Shown: positions 9,301 to 17,871, numbered from the stretch's first letter. The stretch is 64,000 nt of DNA from Candidatus Competibacter denitrificans Run_A_D11 (GCF_001051235.1 NZ_CBTJ020000001.1:1-64000), one strand, 5' to 3'. Notes: generated from the letters alone by a model not told the origin. A program made the numbers and translations.

Positions 9301-12075
9301 CATCCGCCACAGGGTGCGCCCGATGGCGTCCAGGCTGAAAAACGCTTCATAGGGTAAACAAGCGAGCGTGAAAACCTCATTTGCCAACTGCTGAAGCAGC
9401 GACCACGCGGCAGTGCTGAGATGCTGGCGCCAGCCGATATCACCGGGTTTGCCCACCAGCCCCGGAAACGCGGCAATGGCCGGCGGCAATAAGAGAATAC
9501 CGAGCACGGCCAACGTCCAAAAAACTGGACTCGCCAACACCAGCCAGCCCAGCACCAGCAACAGCGTCAACGCGGCTGGGGCCACACTGCGGCGCAGGTT
9601 GTCGAAAAGCTTCCAGCGGGATAAGGCGGTCAGTGGATTTTTGCACGAGCGCCCTTCCAGATCGGGCACGCGGGGCAACAGCCAGTGCGCGATTTGCCAG
9701 TCCCCGCGAATCCAGCGGTGGCGGCGACTGACATCCACGCGGTAGGACACGGGATAGTCTTCATAAAACTGCACATCACTTAACAGGCCCGACCGCGCGT
9801 AACAACCTTCCAGCAGATCGTGGCTGAGGATGCGATTTTCGGGAAAGCGACCCGCGAGCGCGTGTTCGAAGGCATCAACATCGTAGATGCCCTTGCCGAT
9901 GAAAGAGCCTTCCTGAAACCAGTCCTGATAGACATCGGAAACAGCCCGTGTATAGGGGTCAATACCCGCATCATTGCTGTGGAGCCGGGCGTATCTGGAG
10001 CGGTTCATGCCGGTCAGGCTCACGGTAACGCGGGGTTGCAAAATGCCGTAGCCTTGCCGGACGCGCTGCTGACTTTCATCGTAATGCGGCCGATTGAGCG
10101 GATGCGCCATGACGCCGACTAATTCGCGGGCCGTATCGCGCGGCAATTGGGTATCGGTATCCAGCGTGATGACGTACTGGACGTTTTCCAGCATCGTCGT
10201 ATCGCCGACAACCCGCGAGAAGCGGTCTCCAGCCTTGCCTCGCAAGAGGGCGTTCAAATCGCCCAGCTTGCCACGCTTGCGCTCGTAGCCCATCCAGACC
10301 CCTTCCTGGGGATTCCAGCGGCGTGCTCGGTGAAACAGAAAGAACGCATCCTCACCCCTGGCTCGTGGGTATTTTTCGTTCAGTGCGGCAATGCCTTGTG
10401 CGACTGCCGCGACCAGCGCCGCATCTTCCGGCAGCGTCTCCTGTGGCGCATCACGGAAATCAGTTAGCAAGCCAAAATACAAATGGTGATCCTGATTGGC
10501 CAGGAAGCGGACTTCCAGCCCTTCCAGTAAGTCGTCGATGGCCTGAAAGCTGCTAATCAGCGTCGGCGTGACCACCAGAGTCCGCGCTGTCGGTGGAATA
10601 TCGCTGGAAAAATCCAGCCGTGGCAGGGTGAGCGGCGACACCAGCCGCGTTGCCAGCCAATTGGTCAGCGCCACCGCCAGATGGCTGGTGGCCACCACCG
10701 CCAGTAGGCCCAGCAGCACGAGCATTCCACTCGACAGCCCTTCAATCCGCGCCTGGCTGAGCAGGCTGCCGGTGAAGACCGCCGTCATGAGAACTATCGC
10801 GCCCAGATACAGCGCTAAAGGAAATTGGCGACCCGCTCGGATCAAGGCCGCCGCTGGGTGAAAACGGGCCTGCACCAGGCGTTCGAGCTGCGACAAACCG
10901 GCGGTGACTATGAGGTAGTAGCCGACATGCGCGGCCCGGTCGCTGCGATGAGAGCGGGCGGCCTGATCCCTGGCCAGGCCGATGGCATGGCGGGCGACCT
11001 CGGTTTCGGCTAACGGGCTGTTTCTCGCCAGCTTCTCCACGATATGCCGGTAACAGTCCCGCGTTGCGAAATCCATCCTGCCGTAAACGCCGCTCGGATC
11101 GTCCCGCAAGATATGCTCGACCGCGCTCAGCGTCTCCACGAACTCGCGCCAGTCCATCGCCCCCAGGGCGCGCAGACTGCCGATACTGTTGCTGACCGAT
11201 ACCTGATTGGCGGCTTGTTGCTGGGTCTCGGCTTGAACCGATTGCTCAATGGTCAGACCCAAATCCGCAAGATGCTGCTCGATCCACGACAGCGGCAAAG
11301 CCAGCGTGGCGCTTTGGCCTCGCAAGCGTCGCACCAATTCCGCCACAAAAGCGCTCGATAACGACGGGTTGGATCGGGCCATGTCGGCCACGGTCAAAAC
11401 CAGATTTTTCGGGTCTGTCTCGACCATCGCCGTCAACTGATCAGCCCAGTCTCCGGCCCGATGGCGGTCGGTGGCGCTGGTAGCGATCCGGGCCGCCGCG
11501 CGCCGCAGATTCTCGATCAGCGCCAGCCGCAACATGATCGGCACCGCCCACAATTCGCCGAGTTTGAGAACCGAGACGCTCTGGTAAGCGGCGATAAAGC
11601 GACTCAGGGTGTCCGGGTCTACCCGACCGTCGCCGTGCGCGATGATTTCCAGGGCCAGATCGTACACACGCGGCAACCCGGACGACGGCCCACCGCTCAA
11701 ACGGGGCAGTTCCCGACTGTAGCCTTTGGGCAGGTGGCGTTTGGCGGTGCGGATTTGTTCTTCGATCAGATAAAAATTGTCCAGCAACCACTCCCCGGCC
11801 GGGGCGATTCGTTGCTTCGCAGTCACTGCTGCGGTTAGCAGCGTGCAAACCTCGGTCAGGACGCGCTCGTTTTCGGTCAGGCGCGCCAGTAGTCGATCAG
11901 GGAGTTGTCCGACCAGCAATGGGTGGGAAGCTGCCAAGCGCTTGCCATGCTGTTCCATCTGTACGGCGCTGAACAGCTCGGCACGCAGCGGTGGTTCATC
12001 GGTAGCAAGATGACTCGTGGAACCGCGACCGGAGAGCCGCGCTTTCAGTAAGGGCAAGGCTTCACGAATCCGCAT
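3346..12075 (-). CDS. Cyclic beta-1,2-glucan synthase (NdvB/ChvB type)
   Basis: A 2909-residue membrane enzyme that should build cyclic beta-1,2-glucan from UDP-glucose. The family performs initiation, elongation, chain-length control by phosphorolysis and cyclisation. Visible regions: N-terminal helical segment; hydrophobic membrane segments around residues 415-475; GT84 glycosyltransferase with DTDTQLP at about 637; more membrane segments around 840-900 and 1000-1040; a glycoamylase-like domain around 1320-1560 with MDYDFLYDP near 1332 and AHHQGMSFLALA near 1546; two GH94-type beta-sandwich regions; and a C-terminal GH94 catalytic domain with GDWNDGMN near 2584, carrying the likely catalytic Asp. 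Length is typical of NdvB/ChvB (about 2800-2900). The product normally acts in the periplasm in osmoadaptation and host interaction. The gene stands alone, with 500 bases upstream and the str operon downstream. No frameshift was seen. Confidence 0.93.
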   Translation of the reverse strand: MRIREALPLLKARLSGRGSTSHLATDEPPLRAELFSAVQMEQHGKRLAASHPLLVGQLPDRLLARLTENERVLTEVCTLLTAAVTAKQRIAPAGEWLLDNFYLIEEQIRTAKRHLPKGYSRELPRLSGGPSSGLPRVYDLALEIIAHGDGRVDPDTLSRFIAAYQSVSVLKLGELWAVPIMLRLALIENLRRAAARIATSATDRHRAGDWADQLTAMVETDPKNLVLTVADMARSNPSLSSAFVAELVRRLRGQSATLALPLSWIEQHLADLGLTIEQSVQAETQQQAANQVSVSNSIGSLRALGAMDWREFVETLSAVEHILRDDPSGVYGRMDFATRDCYRHIVEKLARNSPLAETEVARHAIGLARDQAARSHRSDRAAHVGYYLIVTAGLSQLERLVQARFHPAAALIRAGRQFPLALYLGAIVLMTAVFTGSLLSQARIEGLSSGMLVLLGLLAVVATSHLAVALTNWLATRLVSPLTLPRLDFSSDIPPTARTLVVTPTLISSFQAIDDLLEGLEVRFLANQDHHLYFGLLTDFRDAPQETLPEDAALVAAVAQGIAALNEKYPRARGEDAFFLFHRARRWNPQEGVWMGYERKRGKLGDLNALLRGKAGDRFSRVVGDTTMLENVQYVITLDTDTQLPRDTARELVGVMAHPLNRPHYDESQQRVRQGYGILQPRVTVSLTGMNRSRYARLHSNDAGIDPYTRAVSDVYQDWFQEGSFIGKGIYDVDAFEHALAGRFPENRILSHDLLEGCYARSGLLSDVQFYEDYPVSYRVDVSRRHRWIRGDWQIAHWLLPRVPDLEGRSCKNPLTALSRWKLFDNLRRSVAPAALTLLLVLGWLVLASPVFWTLAVLGILLLPPAIAAFPGLVGKPGDIGWRQHLSTAAWSLLQQLANEVFTLACLPYEAFFSLDAIGRTLWRMASSGRGLLEWTPSTDATHQKRSDLAEFYRTMVSAPTLAALTTAGLALLNPVALVAAGPVLLLWLLAPGIAWWLSRPLQRREARLSDEQRRFLRANARKIWRFFETFVGPQDYWLPPDNYQEQPPAVAHRTSPTNIGLSLLANLSAYDFGYLTAGQLAERTACTLRTMAGLEQYRGHFYNWYDTQSLKPLYPIYISAVDSGNLAGHLLILQSGLRALSDDPIIGVRWVDGLQDTFGMLAEALKQKLPLPLKQFQQALERAASERPGTLVAVHQLLQQLTAAAEQGAGEVEKNADKTAWEWAQALAQQCRSALDELLFLAPWLTLPPPPDSGLTGFLVSGALPTLRQLAQLDAESAALLEQRPGLSPAVASAARKWLIETGPAFQIARRHACERLAAIEQLALHAGEMAQMDYDFLYDPAQHLLAIGYNYSDRRRDVSYYDLLASEVRLGVFTAIAQGQLPQESWFALGRLLSVEAGEPTLISWSGSMFEYLMPLLVMPTDDHTLLDQTYRGVVARQIEYGRQRGVPWGISESGYNAVDAQLNYQYHAFGVPGLGLKRGLASDLVVAPYASALALMVDPEAACANLQHLAAAGFTGPYGFYEAIDYTPSRLPRGQHHAVVRSYMAHHQGMSFLALAYLLLDRPMQKRFAATPQFQATALLLQERLPKTIAFHTRTTGELTDSRLIAGGPEDSVRVFTTPNTPFPEVQLLSNGRYHVMVTNAGGGYSRWKELALTRWREDTTRDHWGTFCYLRDLDSGEFWSTAFQPTLKQPDSYEAIFTEGRAEFRRRDHGIESYTEIAVSPEDDIELRRIRLGNRSRTRRVIEITSYSELVLATSAADALHPAFSNLFAQTEILHPHPAILCTRRPRSREEQPPWLFSLMVVRGETVASVSYETDRMQFIGRGRTVAEPQALLEPEALSGSAGSVLDPIAAIRYRITLDPDQTATVDLVCGACDTRELAWNLIGKYQDQRLADRVFELAWTHAQVVLRQLDATQAEARLYAHLASSVLYANASLRAEAGVISQNRRGQSALWAYGISGDVPIVLLQIGDATHIELVRQLVRAHAYWRLKGLTVDLVIWNEDRVGYRQSLQEQIVGLITAGDEAHMIDRPGGIFVRAAEQISHEDRILFQTVARAILSDGRGTLAEQINQRVLPYKHPPVLHPTRIHQAETPIETPRRELAFRNGLGGFSPDGQEYVITTTPENVTPAPWANVLANRQFGTVVSESGGAYTWSENAHMFRLTPWRNDPVTDASGEAFYLRDQESGHYWSPTPLPRRGVGPYTSRHGFGYSVFEHTEGGIRSELWMYVAIDAPIKFWALKVHNISTEPRRLSATGYIEWVLGDLRPKSIPYVITEIDADSGALFARNPYNSEFADRIAFFDVDDPTRTVSGDRVEFFGRNGRPDQPAALGWARLSGRVGSALDPCAAIQVVVDLDPGEEREIVFRLGVAGRHGAEDARTLVHRYRGVAAAHSALDAVRTYWRHTLGAVRVETPDPSLDVLTNGWLVYQILACRLWARSGYYQSGGAFGFRDQLQDVMALVHTQPTLLREQLLLCAAHQFGEGDVQHWWHPPSNRGVRTRCSDDYLWLPLATARYVLTTGDCEVLDEPVAFLEGRPVPVGEDSYYDLPQQSQETASLYQHCTRAILRGLALLSPRGLPLMGAGDWNDGMNLVGIHGKGESIWLGFFLYDVLLRFSEVAALYGDRPFVEQCREHADRLRQAIQEQGWDGAWYRRAYFDDGTPLGSASNVECQIDSISQSWAVLSGASDGARARLAMDSLDARLVRRDKGLIQLLDPPFDSSELNPGYIKGYVPGVRENGGQYTHSAVWATMAFAALGDHQRAWELLGLINPIHHALTPEAVKTYKVEPYVVAADVYGVAPHIGRGGWSWYTGSAGWLYRLIVESLLGLRLDVDVLHLAPCLPADWSGFKVHYRYRQTGYAITVAQSATGEGGMQVTVDGVAQPEPVIRLLDDGREHAVEVEISERVALD

Positions 12076-12595
12076 GAGAATGGACGCCGTTGTTGGGAAT
12101 CAGTGAAGAAGCAGGAGAGCTAAAGCCGGAAAGCCGGCGAGCAAAACCCCTCTGCCTAAGCATCCTGACCCGCAGGCGTTATATCGGTGATGCCGGGGCT
12201 ATCGAGTACGAACGCCAGGGCATTGAATGTGAAGGTGTCTAAAGCCTGAGAGGTGACCCTATGACCACCGAGCAGCCAGTAGATGATCTATGTGATATTA
12301 GAGGACATACGACCGATATTATCGTTAGCTAATTAGACAACATAAATCGTTAAAGTTCGTTCAAATTTTGTTTCAATCTAGTGCTATCGTCGCCCGTTCC
12401 CGGCCACCGCTGCTGTGCGAGGCCAGCGGGGCAAATTCCTGACTGCTGCAATGACAAGGCGTTTGTATAGAGCAGACCCACACACGCCAAGGCGGCAATT
12501 CTCGCTAGGCGTTCCCGCCAGATTCTGATTAGAGTATGTAGGGATGGGTGAAATTGCTGTGACACCTGCCGAGGACCACACGGAAAACCTGGACG
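12076..12595. other. Intergenic region, no convincing gene
   Basis: This 520-base divergent spacer separates the glucan synthase (minus) and the YjdF-like gene (plus), so it should hold both promoters. It is AT-rich between about 12290 and 12380. A 23-codon frame (ATG at 12261, stop at 12332) follows an AGAGGTG sequence, but its product has no recognisable features. No tRNA, array, strong terminator or clear -35/-10 pair was found. Confidence 0.4.
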
Positions 12596-13249
12596 ATGAT
12601 GCCCTTACAACGCTCGCAAACCCTGATACTCGCCACTGTTGCTTTGCTGGTGCTGCTAACGCTATCGGGCCTAAAGCCCTTCGACCGCACCACCTGGATG
12701 CTGGAGGTGTTCCCGGTGGTGATCACCCTGCCGGTGCTGTGGGCGACCTATCACCGCTATCCCCTGACTAACCTATTGTATTTTTTAATCTTCGTTCATG
12801 CCTTGGTGCTGATGCTGGGCGGTGCTTACAGCTATGCCCGCGTACCGCTAGGCTTTTATATTGCCGATTTATTCGATCTGAGCCGCAATCCCTACGACAA
12901 GATCGGCCACTTCATGCAAGGCTTCGTGCCCGCCCTGATAGCGCGGGAAATTCTGGTGCGCGGCCAATTTGTGCGCGGTCGGAACATGCTGGCGTTCATC
13001 GTTTTGTGCATCATTCTGGCAATCAGTGCGACTTACGAGCTAATCGAATGGGCCGCCGCGCTGATTTTGGGCCAGGGCGCGGATGAGTTTCTCGGTACGC
13101 AAGGCGATCCGTGGGATACGCAATCGGATATGTTTCTGGCGCTGATCGGCGGCATCACCGCGTTGCTGGTTTTCTCCGGCATTCACGACCGGCAGATTGA
13201 ACGTCTGACCGGCGCTGCGCCATCACAGCCACCAGCCTCAGCGCCATGA
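12596..13249 (+). CDS. DUF2238 / YjdF-family inner membrane protein
   Basis: A 217-residue hydrophobic protein with about six membrane segments. The first spans residues 8-24, and the others centre near residues 38, 60, 115, 140 and 182. The central segment RNPYDKIGHFMQGFVPAL and the acidic-aromatic stretch YELIEWAAAL are characteristic of the DUF2238 family (E. coli YjdF). The biochemical role of the family is unknown. The stop overlaps the start of the downstream nuclease-methyltransferase (ATGA), so the two are translationally coupled. Why a YjdF-like protein should be coupled to a modification enzyme is unclear; it may be chance or a membrane partner. The start codon is one of two adjacent ATGs with only a weak ribosome-binding site. 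Confidence 0.85.
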   Translation: MMPLQRSQTLILATVALLVLLTLSGLKPFDRTTWMLEVFPVVITLPVLWATYHRYPLTNLLYFLIFVHALVLMLGGAYSYARVPLGFYIADLFDLSRNPYDKIGHFMQGFVPALIAREILVRGQFVRGRNMLAFIVLCIILAISATYELIEWAAALILGQGADEFLGTQGDPWDTQSDMFLALIGGITALLVFSGIHDRQIERLTGAAPSQPPASAP

Positions 13250-16200
13250 AATCACCCGCTGAAAGCTATTTCACCGCCTTGGCTGAGGTGCGCGCCACCG
13301 GCGGCGGGGTCAAGGAAACCTCGTTTTATCCCCCGCTAATCAACTTGCTGAACGCAGTCGGCGAGACGCTCAAACCACGGGTGCTGGCGGTATCGCAGTT
13401 GAAAAATGTCGGAGCCGGTAGCCCGGACGTTGGCTTGTTCGCCGCCCATCAAATCCCCAAGGGCGAAGCGGAACCGTTGCCGGGTCAGTTGCCGGAGCGC
13501 GGCGCGGTGGAAGTGAAAAGCGTCACTGAAGACAGTTGGTTGACTGCCAGCAGCGCCCAAGTTAGCAAATACTGGACGAAATACCGGCTGGTGCTGGTCA
13601 CTAATTACCGCGATTTTCTGTTGGTGGGCACGGATCGGCTGGGCCAGCCCACCGTGTTGGAAACGCTGCGGCTGGCGACCTCGGCGGATGCCTTCTGGGC
13701 CAGGCTGGTGCAACCGTGCAGTTTCGCCCAAACCGAGGGCGAGCGCTTGCTGGAGTTTCTCAAGCGGGCGTTGCTGTGCGCTGCGCCGCTCGATAATCCG
13801 CGCGATGTGGCCTGGTTTCTGGCCTCCTATGCCCGCGATGCGCGAGCGCGGCTGGCGGATCAACCCGATTTACCCGCCTTAGCCGCTTTGCGCGCGGCGC
13901 TGGAAAATGCGCTGGGCTTGCATTTCGACGCCAGTGATGGCGAGCATTTCTTTCGCTCCACCCTGATTCAGACCTTGTTCTATGGCGCGTTTTCGGCGTG
14001 GGTGCTGTGGCATCAGGAGCAGCCGGATCGGCGCGATACCTTCAATTGGAAGATGGCCAGTTGGACGCTGCGGGTGCCGATGATTCATGCGCTGTTCGAG
14101 CAACTGGCGCAACCCTCGCGGCTACGGCCATTGGGTTTGGCGGAGGTGCTGGATCGGGTCAATGCGGTGTTGAATCGAGTGGATCGCCCGGCCTTTTTCG
14201 GCCAGTTCGCCGCCACCGGCGCGGTGCAGTATTTCTACGAACCATTTCTGCACGCCTTCGACCCGGAACTGCGCAAACAATTGGGCGTTTGGTACACGCC
14301 GCCGGAAATCGTCCGCTACATGGTGGCGCGGGTCGATGCGGTGTTAAGGGAGGAGCTGGGAATCACCGACGGGCTGGCCGATCCGCAGGTGTTCATCCTT
14401 GATCCGTGCTGCGGCACCGGTGCGTATTTAACCGAGGTGCTGCGCCACATCAAGGACAAGCTGGATGAGCAGGGCTTGGGCGGTTTGGCGGCGGCGAAAC
14501 TGAAGCAGGCGGCGCTGGAGCGAGTGTTTGGCTTCGAGTTGCTGCCCGCGCCGTATGTGGTGGCGCATCTGCAATTGGGCTTGTTGCTGCACCAATGGGG
14601 CGCGGCGCTCCAGGTGGACGCCGCCACCGATCAGGCGGAACGGCTGGGGGTGTATCTGACCAACGCGCTGACCGGCTGGCAGCCGCCGGACGAGGACGGC
14701 AAGCGGCGCATGGCACAACTGGCGCTGAATTTCCCGGAGTTGATGGCGGAGAACAACGCGGCGCGGGCGGTGAAGCAGGAACGGCGAATTCTGGTGATTC
14801 TCGGCAATCCGCCCTACAACGGTTTCGCCGGGGTGGCGATGGATGAAGAGCAGGAACTGACCCGCGCTTACCGGCAAACTCGCCGCGCGCCGCCGCCGCA
14901 AGGCCAGGGTTTGAATGATTTGTATGTACGTTTTTATCGGATGGCGGAACGGCACATTGTCGAGCACAGCGGGCGCGGGGTGATTTGCTTTATCTCCAAT
15001 TATTCCTGGCTGGACGGCTTATCGTTTACCGGAATGCGTGAGCGTTTTTTGGAGAAGTTCGACCGGGTGTGGATTGATTGCCTGAATGGCGATAAATATA
15101 AAACCGGCAAGTTGACACCCGAAGGCTTGCCCGATCCCAGCGTGTTTTCCACCGAATTCAACCCGGAAGGGATTCAAGTCGGAACCGCCATTGCTTTACT
15201 GGCGAAGAAACCGCAATCGGATACTCCCCTGCTTCATTTCCGATATTGGTGGGGAAAATTCAAACGCGAGGAATTGCTGAAAAGCCTCAATCAACCGCCC
15301 GATTCCGATTACCAACTGCTGCAACCACCGCTCGAATTGGGCTTGCCGTTCACACCGATGCAAGTGGAAGCGCACTATCTGGCGTGGCCGCTGCTACCGG
15401 ATTTGCTACCAGCTTCCTTTCCTGGCGTAAAAACCAGCCGCGATGAAGCGCTGGTGGATATTGACCGGGCAGCTTTGGAACAACGGATGCAGCGCTATTT
15501 CGATCCAAACGTCAGCGATGAAGAAATACGCCGGATTGCGCCGAGTTTGATGGAGAAAACCAGCGGTTTTGATCCTAAAGCAACTCGTACAGCGTTAAAA
15601 AAACGCGGCTTTCGACCGGAAAACATCGTCCGTTATGCTTACCGACCTTTTGACACTCGCTGGCTTTATTGGGAAGCAGAAACCAAGTTGCTTGATAGAA
15701 ACCGCAGCGAATATTTTCCACAAGTCATTACAGAAAACATCTGGTTTACTGCTGCTCAAAAGCTCCGACGAGATTTCGATCCACCCACTGTCACTAAAAT
15801 ACATGGTGCAGGGCATCTTATCGAACGAGGAGCTAACCTTTTTCCGGTTTACATCAAGCCCTTTCACCAGCGCGATGAATATCAACCCAACCTCAGCAAA
15901 GCTGCCGCTGACTACCTCGCCCGCCTCGAATCCGACCCACCGACGCTATTCCATCACCTCGTCGCCGTGCTGCACGCGCCTGCCTATTGCGCTGACAACG
16001 CCGGAGCCTTGAAACAAGACTGGCCGCGTATTCCGCTACCCGCCACACGGGAACGTCTGCTGGCTTCCGCCGAACTGGGCTGCCAAATCGCCGCCCTACT
16101 CGACACCGAAACCCCGTTGCCCGGCGTCACCCAGGGCAAGCCACGCCCGGAACTGGCCGCTATCGGCTTGCTCACATCGGTCGGAGCGGCCGCCATCAGC

Positions 16201-16569
16201 CCGGAACGCTTGAAGCTCACCGCCAGTTGGGGCCATGCCGGCAAGGGTGGCGTCACCATGCCCGGCAAGGGGCGCACGGTCAGCCGACCATTCGCGGGAA
16301 CAGAACAACCAGCGCTGGGTGAGGAAACGCTGGATGTGTATCTAAATGCTGATTGCTACTGGAAAAACGTACCGCGCCCGGTGTGGGATTACACCCTCGG
16401 CGGCTATCAAGTGCTGAAAAAATGGCTGTCGTACCGAGAATACGAACTGCTGAATCGACCGCTTGAAACCGACGAAGCATTGGAATTCACTTGGATGACC
16501 CGCCGCATCGCCGCGCTGATCGTATTGCGCCCGGCGCTGGATGAAAATTATCGGGCGTGCGCCGACTAA
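13246..16569 (+). CDS. Single-chain restriction-modification enzyme: N-terminal nuclease-like domain, adenine methyltransferase, specificity domain
   Basis: An 1107-residue protein with gamma-class N6-adenine methyltransferase motifs: LGVWYTPPEIV near 344 (motif X), ILDPCCGTGAYLTEV near 384 (motif I, SAM binding) and ILGNPPYNGFAG near 517 (catalytic NPPY, motif IV). The C-terminal third, including RPFDTRWLYWEAETK near 800, resembles the target-recognition domain of type ISP enzymes. Near the N-terminus, SPDVGLF (about 58) and GAVEVKSV (about 85) fit a PD-(D/E)XK nuclease core. Unlike true type ISP enzymes (about 1570 residues) there is no helicase region, so it looks type IIG-like: cleavage and methylation in one chain. 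No separate restriction, BREX or DISARM gene is adjacent. The recognition region around 15540-15890 looks more AT-rich than the rest. It may act in phage defence or only as a methylase if the nuclease core is inactive. Confidence 0.85.
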   Translation: MKSPAESYFTALAEVRATGGGVKETSFYPPLINLLNAVGETLKPRVLAVSQLKNVGAGSPDVGLFAAHQIPKGEAEPLPGQLPERGAVEVKSVTEDSWLTASSAQVSKYWTKYRLVLVTNYRDFLLVGTDRLGQPTVLETLRLATSADAFWARLVQPCSFAQTEGERLLEFLKRALLCAAPLDNPRDVAWFLASYARDARARLADQPDLPALAALRAALENALGLHFDASDGEHFFRSTLIQTLFYGAFSAWVLWHQEQPDRRDTFNWKMASWTLRVPMIHALFEQLAQPSRLRPLGLAEVLDRVNAVLNRVDRPAFFGQFAATGAVQYFYEPFLHAFDPELRKQLGVWYTPPEIVRYMVARVDAVLREELGITDGLADPQVFILDPCCGTGAYLTEVLRHIKDKLDEQGLGGLAAAKLKQAALERVFGFELLPAPYVVAHLQLGLLLHQWGAALQVDAATDQAERLGVYLTNALTGWQPPDEDGKRRMAQLALNFPELMAENNAARAVKQERRILVILGNPPYNGFAGVAMDEEQELTRAYRQTRRAPPPQGQGLNDLYVRFYRMAERHIVEHSGRGVICFISNYSWLDGLSFTGMRERFLEKFDRVWIDCLNGDKYKTGKLTPEGLPDPSVFSTEFNPEGIQVGTAIALLAKKPQSDTPLLHFRYWWGKFKREELLKSLNQPPDSDYQLLQPPLELGLPFTPMQVEAHYLAWPLLPDLLPASFPGVKTSRDEALVDIDRAALEQRMQRYFDPNVSDEEIRRIAPSLMEKTSGFDPKATRTALKKRGFRPENIVRYAYRPFDTRWLYWEAETKLLDRNRSEYFPQVITENIWFTAAQKLRRDFDPPTVTKIHGAGHLIERGANLFPVYIKPFHQRDEYQPNLSKAAADYLARLESDPPTLFHHLVAVLHAPAYCADNAGALKQDWPRIPLPATRERLLASAELGCQIAALLDTETPLPGVTQGKPRPELAAIGLLTSVGAAAISPERLKLTASWGHAGKGGVTMPGKGRTVSRPFAGTEQPALGEETLDVYLNADCYWKNVPRPVWDYTLGGYQVLKKWLSYREYELLNRPLETDEALEFTWMTRRIAALIVLRPALDENYRACAD

Positions 16570-16913
16570 GGCGCTCAACTCCACTGGCCCTGGCCTCTCG
16601 TCACAAGCCCAATCCTACCTGAGTAGGCCAAAGTAACCGGTTCATTCTGACCACTTGAAAGCCCAATCACCCGACTGAAAGCGCTGAACCATTCCATTTC
16701 CCGCTGACCGCGCTACTCTTAGTAACATCAGTGCGACCAAAACGCCCTGGTATGATTCTTGATAACTTCCTCCATCACGATCACCACCATTTCCAGAGAA
16801 TTGATGGTTCAATCAGCGCCGATCACCAGGCGAAACTCGCATGGAGAAGGTTACGCCGCTCCCTGCACACTGATCCTCCTGATGGGGGAACCCTCAAACC
16901 AGAGTGTATTTCG
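16570..16913. other. Intergenic region, no supported gene
   Basis: This stretch lies between the methyltransferase stop and the chosen protease start. A GTG-initiated extension of the protease frame begins at 16731, but its 61 extra residues are rich in His, Arg and Pro, look like translated non-coding DNA, and lack a ribosome-binding site. A short palindrome GCGCC-GACTAA-GGCGC spans the methyltransferase stop codon and has no T-run, so it is not a convincing terminator. Nothing else was seen. Confidence 0.35.
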
Positions 16914-17858
16914 ATGAAAAGCAAACTGTCCTTCAAACGGTTCGATGCGGAGCTAAACACCGACGTCTGCGACGCCTACAACAACGCGGAGCTTACGCTT
17001 ACCCTTAGGATGGGTTTTCGTCAGATCAACCCCGCAGGGGGTGCGGCCGAGGGCACCTATAACGACTATGGCGACGCCACCGCACCCTCGCGCAAAATCA
17101 TCAAATGGACCGACGCCTCATGGACGGCGTGGAAGGCAAATTTCGTTCAATCCGCTCAATCCTTCTGGAATGGCAAATTCTGGCTGATCAACGATGCCGG
17201 GGCGTTTTCCTTTACCCAAGCCGGGGAAACCTATTACCCGAACGTCTGGTGCCGCTTCAAATTGATCGGCAACGAAGCAAATGCGGCCGGCAACCATCAC
17301 ACCATTGATGTGGTGCGCCTCCATGCCAGTGAAAGCTGGTTTGGCTCGCATTCAACGCTCTATGACAGTAAAGATACCAACCTCAACAAAAAACGCACCG
17401 ATAGCAAAGGCAAGTCCGTGATGCAGCGCGCCCACGTTCATGAGGTCGGCCATCTTCTGGGCCTGGACCATGTGGATGTGGGTAAGCCGCATTGCCTGCC
17501 TACGACCAACACCAATGCCTCGGCTTGCTACGGAATCGCCGATGTTGACATACGGTCGGTGATGGGATCGGGGATGGAACTTCGAGAGGAAAACGCCTAC
17601 CCCTGGCGCGAGGCTTTGCGGAATATCACGGCTTGGGAACTCCTGACCGCTTTATTGAACTCAACTCCCAACGTGGCTTCGGCGACCGCAAATTTGATCG
17701 CAGCGATTGGAGGGGGGCCGCGTCAGTCGCTACAAATCCCCGTTGTCCTACTCACTGCGGTCTGGCCCGCCAAGATGAAAAGACACTACCCGCGTACTGC
17801 CGAGGAAATCAAAGCAGGCAAGATGATCGTCTCGTGGCCCGTCCGCCGGGTTGCCTGA
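16914..17858 (+). CDS. Metzincin-like zinc metalloprotease, family not recognised
   Basis: A protein of 314 residues from the ATG at 16914 (a longer GTG start at 16731 is possible). The motif HEVGHLLGLDH is an exact metzincin zinc site (HExxHxxGxxH, three His ligands plus catalytic Glu). About 40 residues later SVMGSGM supplies the Met-turn expected of metzincins. The N-terminal part carries a conserved-looking aromatic region (FWNGKFWLIND). No signal peptide is seen at the chosen start. I do not recognise the exact family. It is followed after 13 bases by a small secreted protein with its own ribosome-binding site, which suggests a two-gene unit. Substrate is unknown; the neighbour could be a partner or inhibitor (inference only). 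Confidence 0.75.
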   Translation: MKSKLSFKRFDAELNTDVCDAYNNAELTLTLRMGFRQINPAGGAAEGTYNDYGDATAPSRKIIKWTDASWTAWKANFVQSAQSFWNGKFWLINDAGAFSFTQAGETYYPNVWCRFKLIGNEANAAGNHHTIDVVRLHASESWFGSHSTLYDSKDTNLNKKRTDSKGKSVMQRAHVHEVGHLLGLDHVDVGKPHCLPTTNTNASACYGIADVDIRSVMGSGMELREENAYPWREALRNITAWELLTALLNSTPNVASATANLIAAIGGGPRQSLQIPVVLLTAVWPAKMKRHYPRTAEEIKAGKMIVSWPVRRVA

Positions 17859-17871
17859 TGAGGGAACCGTT

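Noticed and set aside
12261..12332. 23-codon frame with a ribosome-binding-like sequence
   Set aside because: Too short, with no recognisable features and no conservation evidence.
16731..16913. N-terminal extension of the metalloprotease
   Set aside because: Composition looks non-coding and there is no ribosome-binding site at the GTG.
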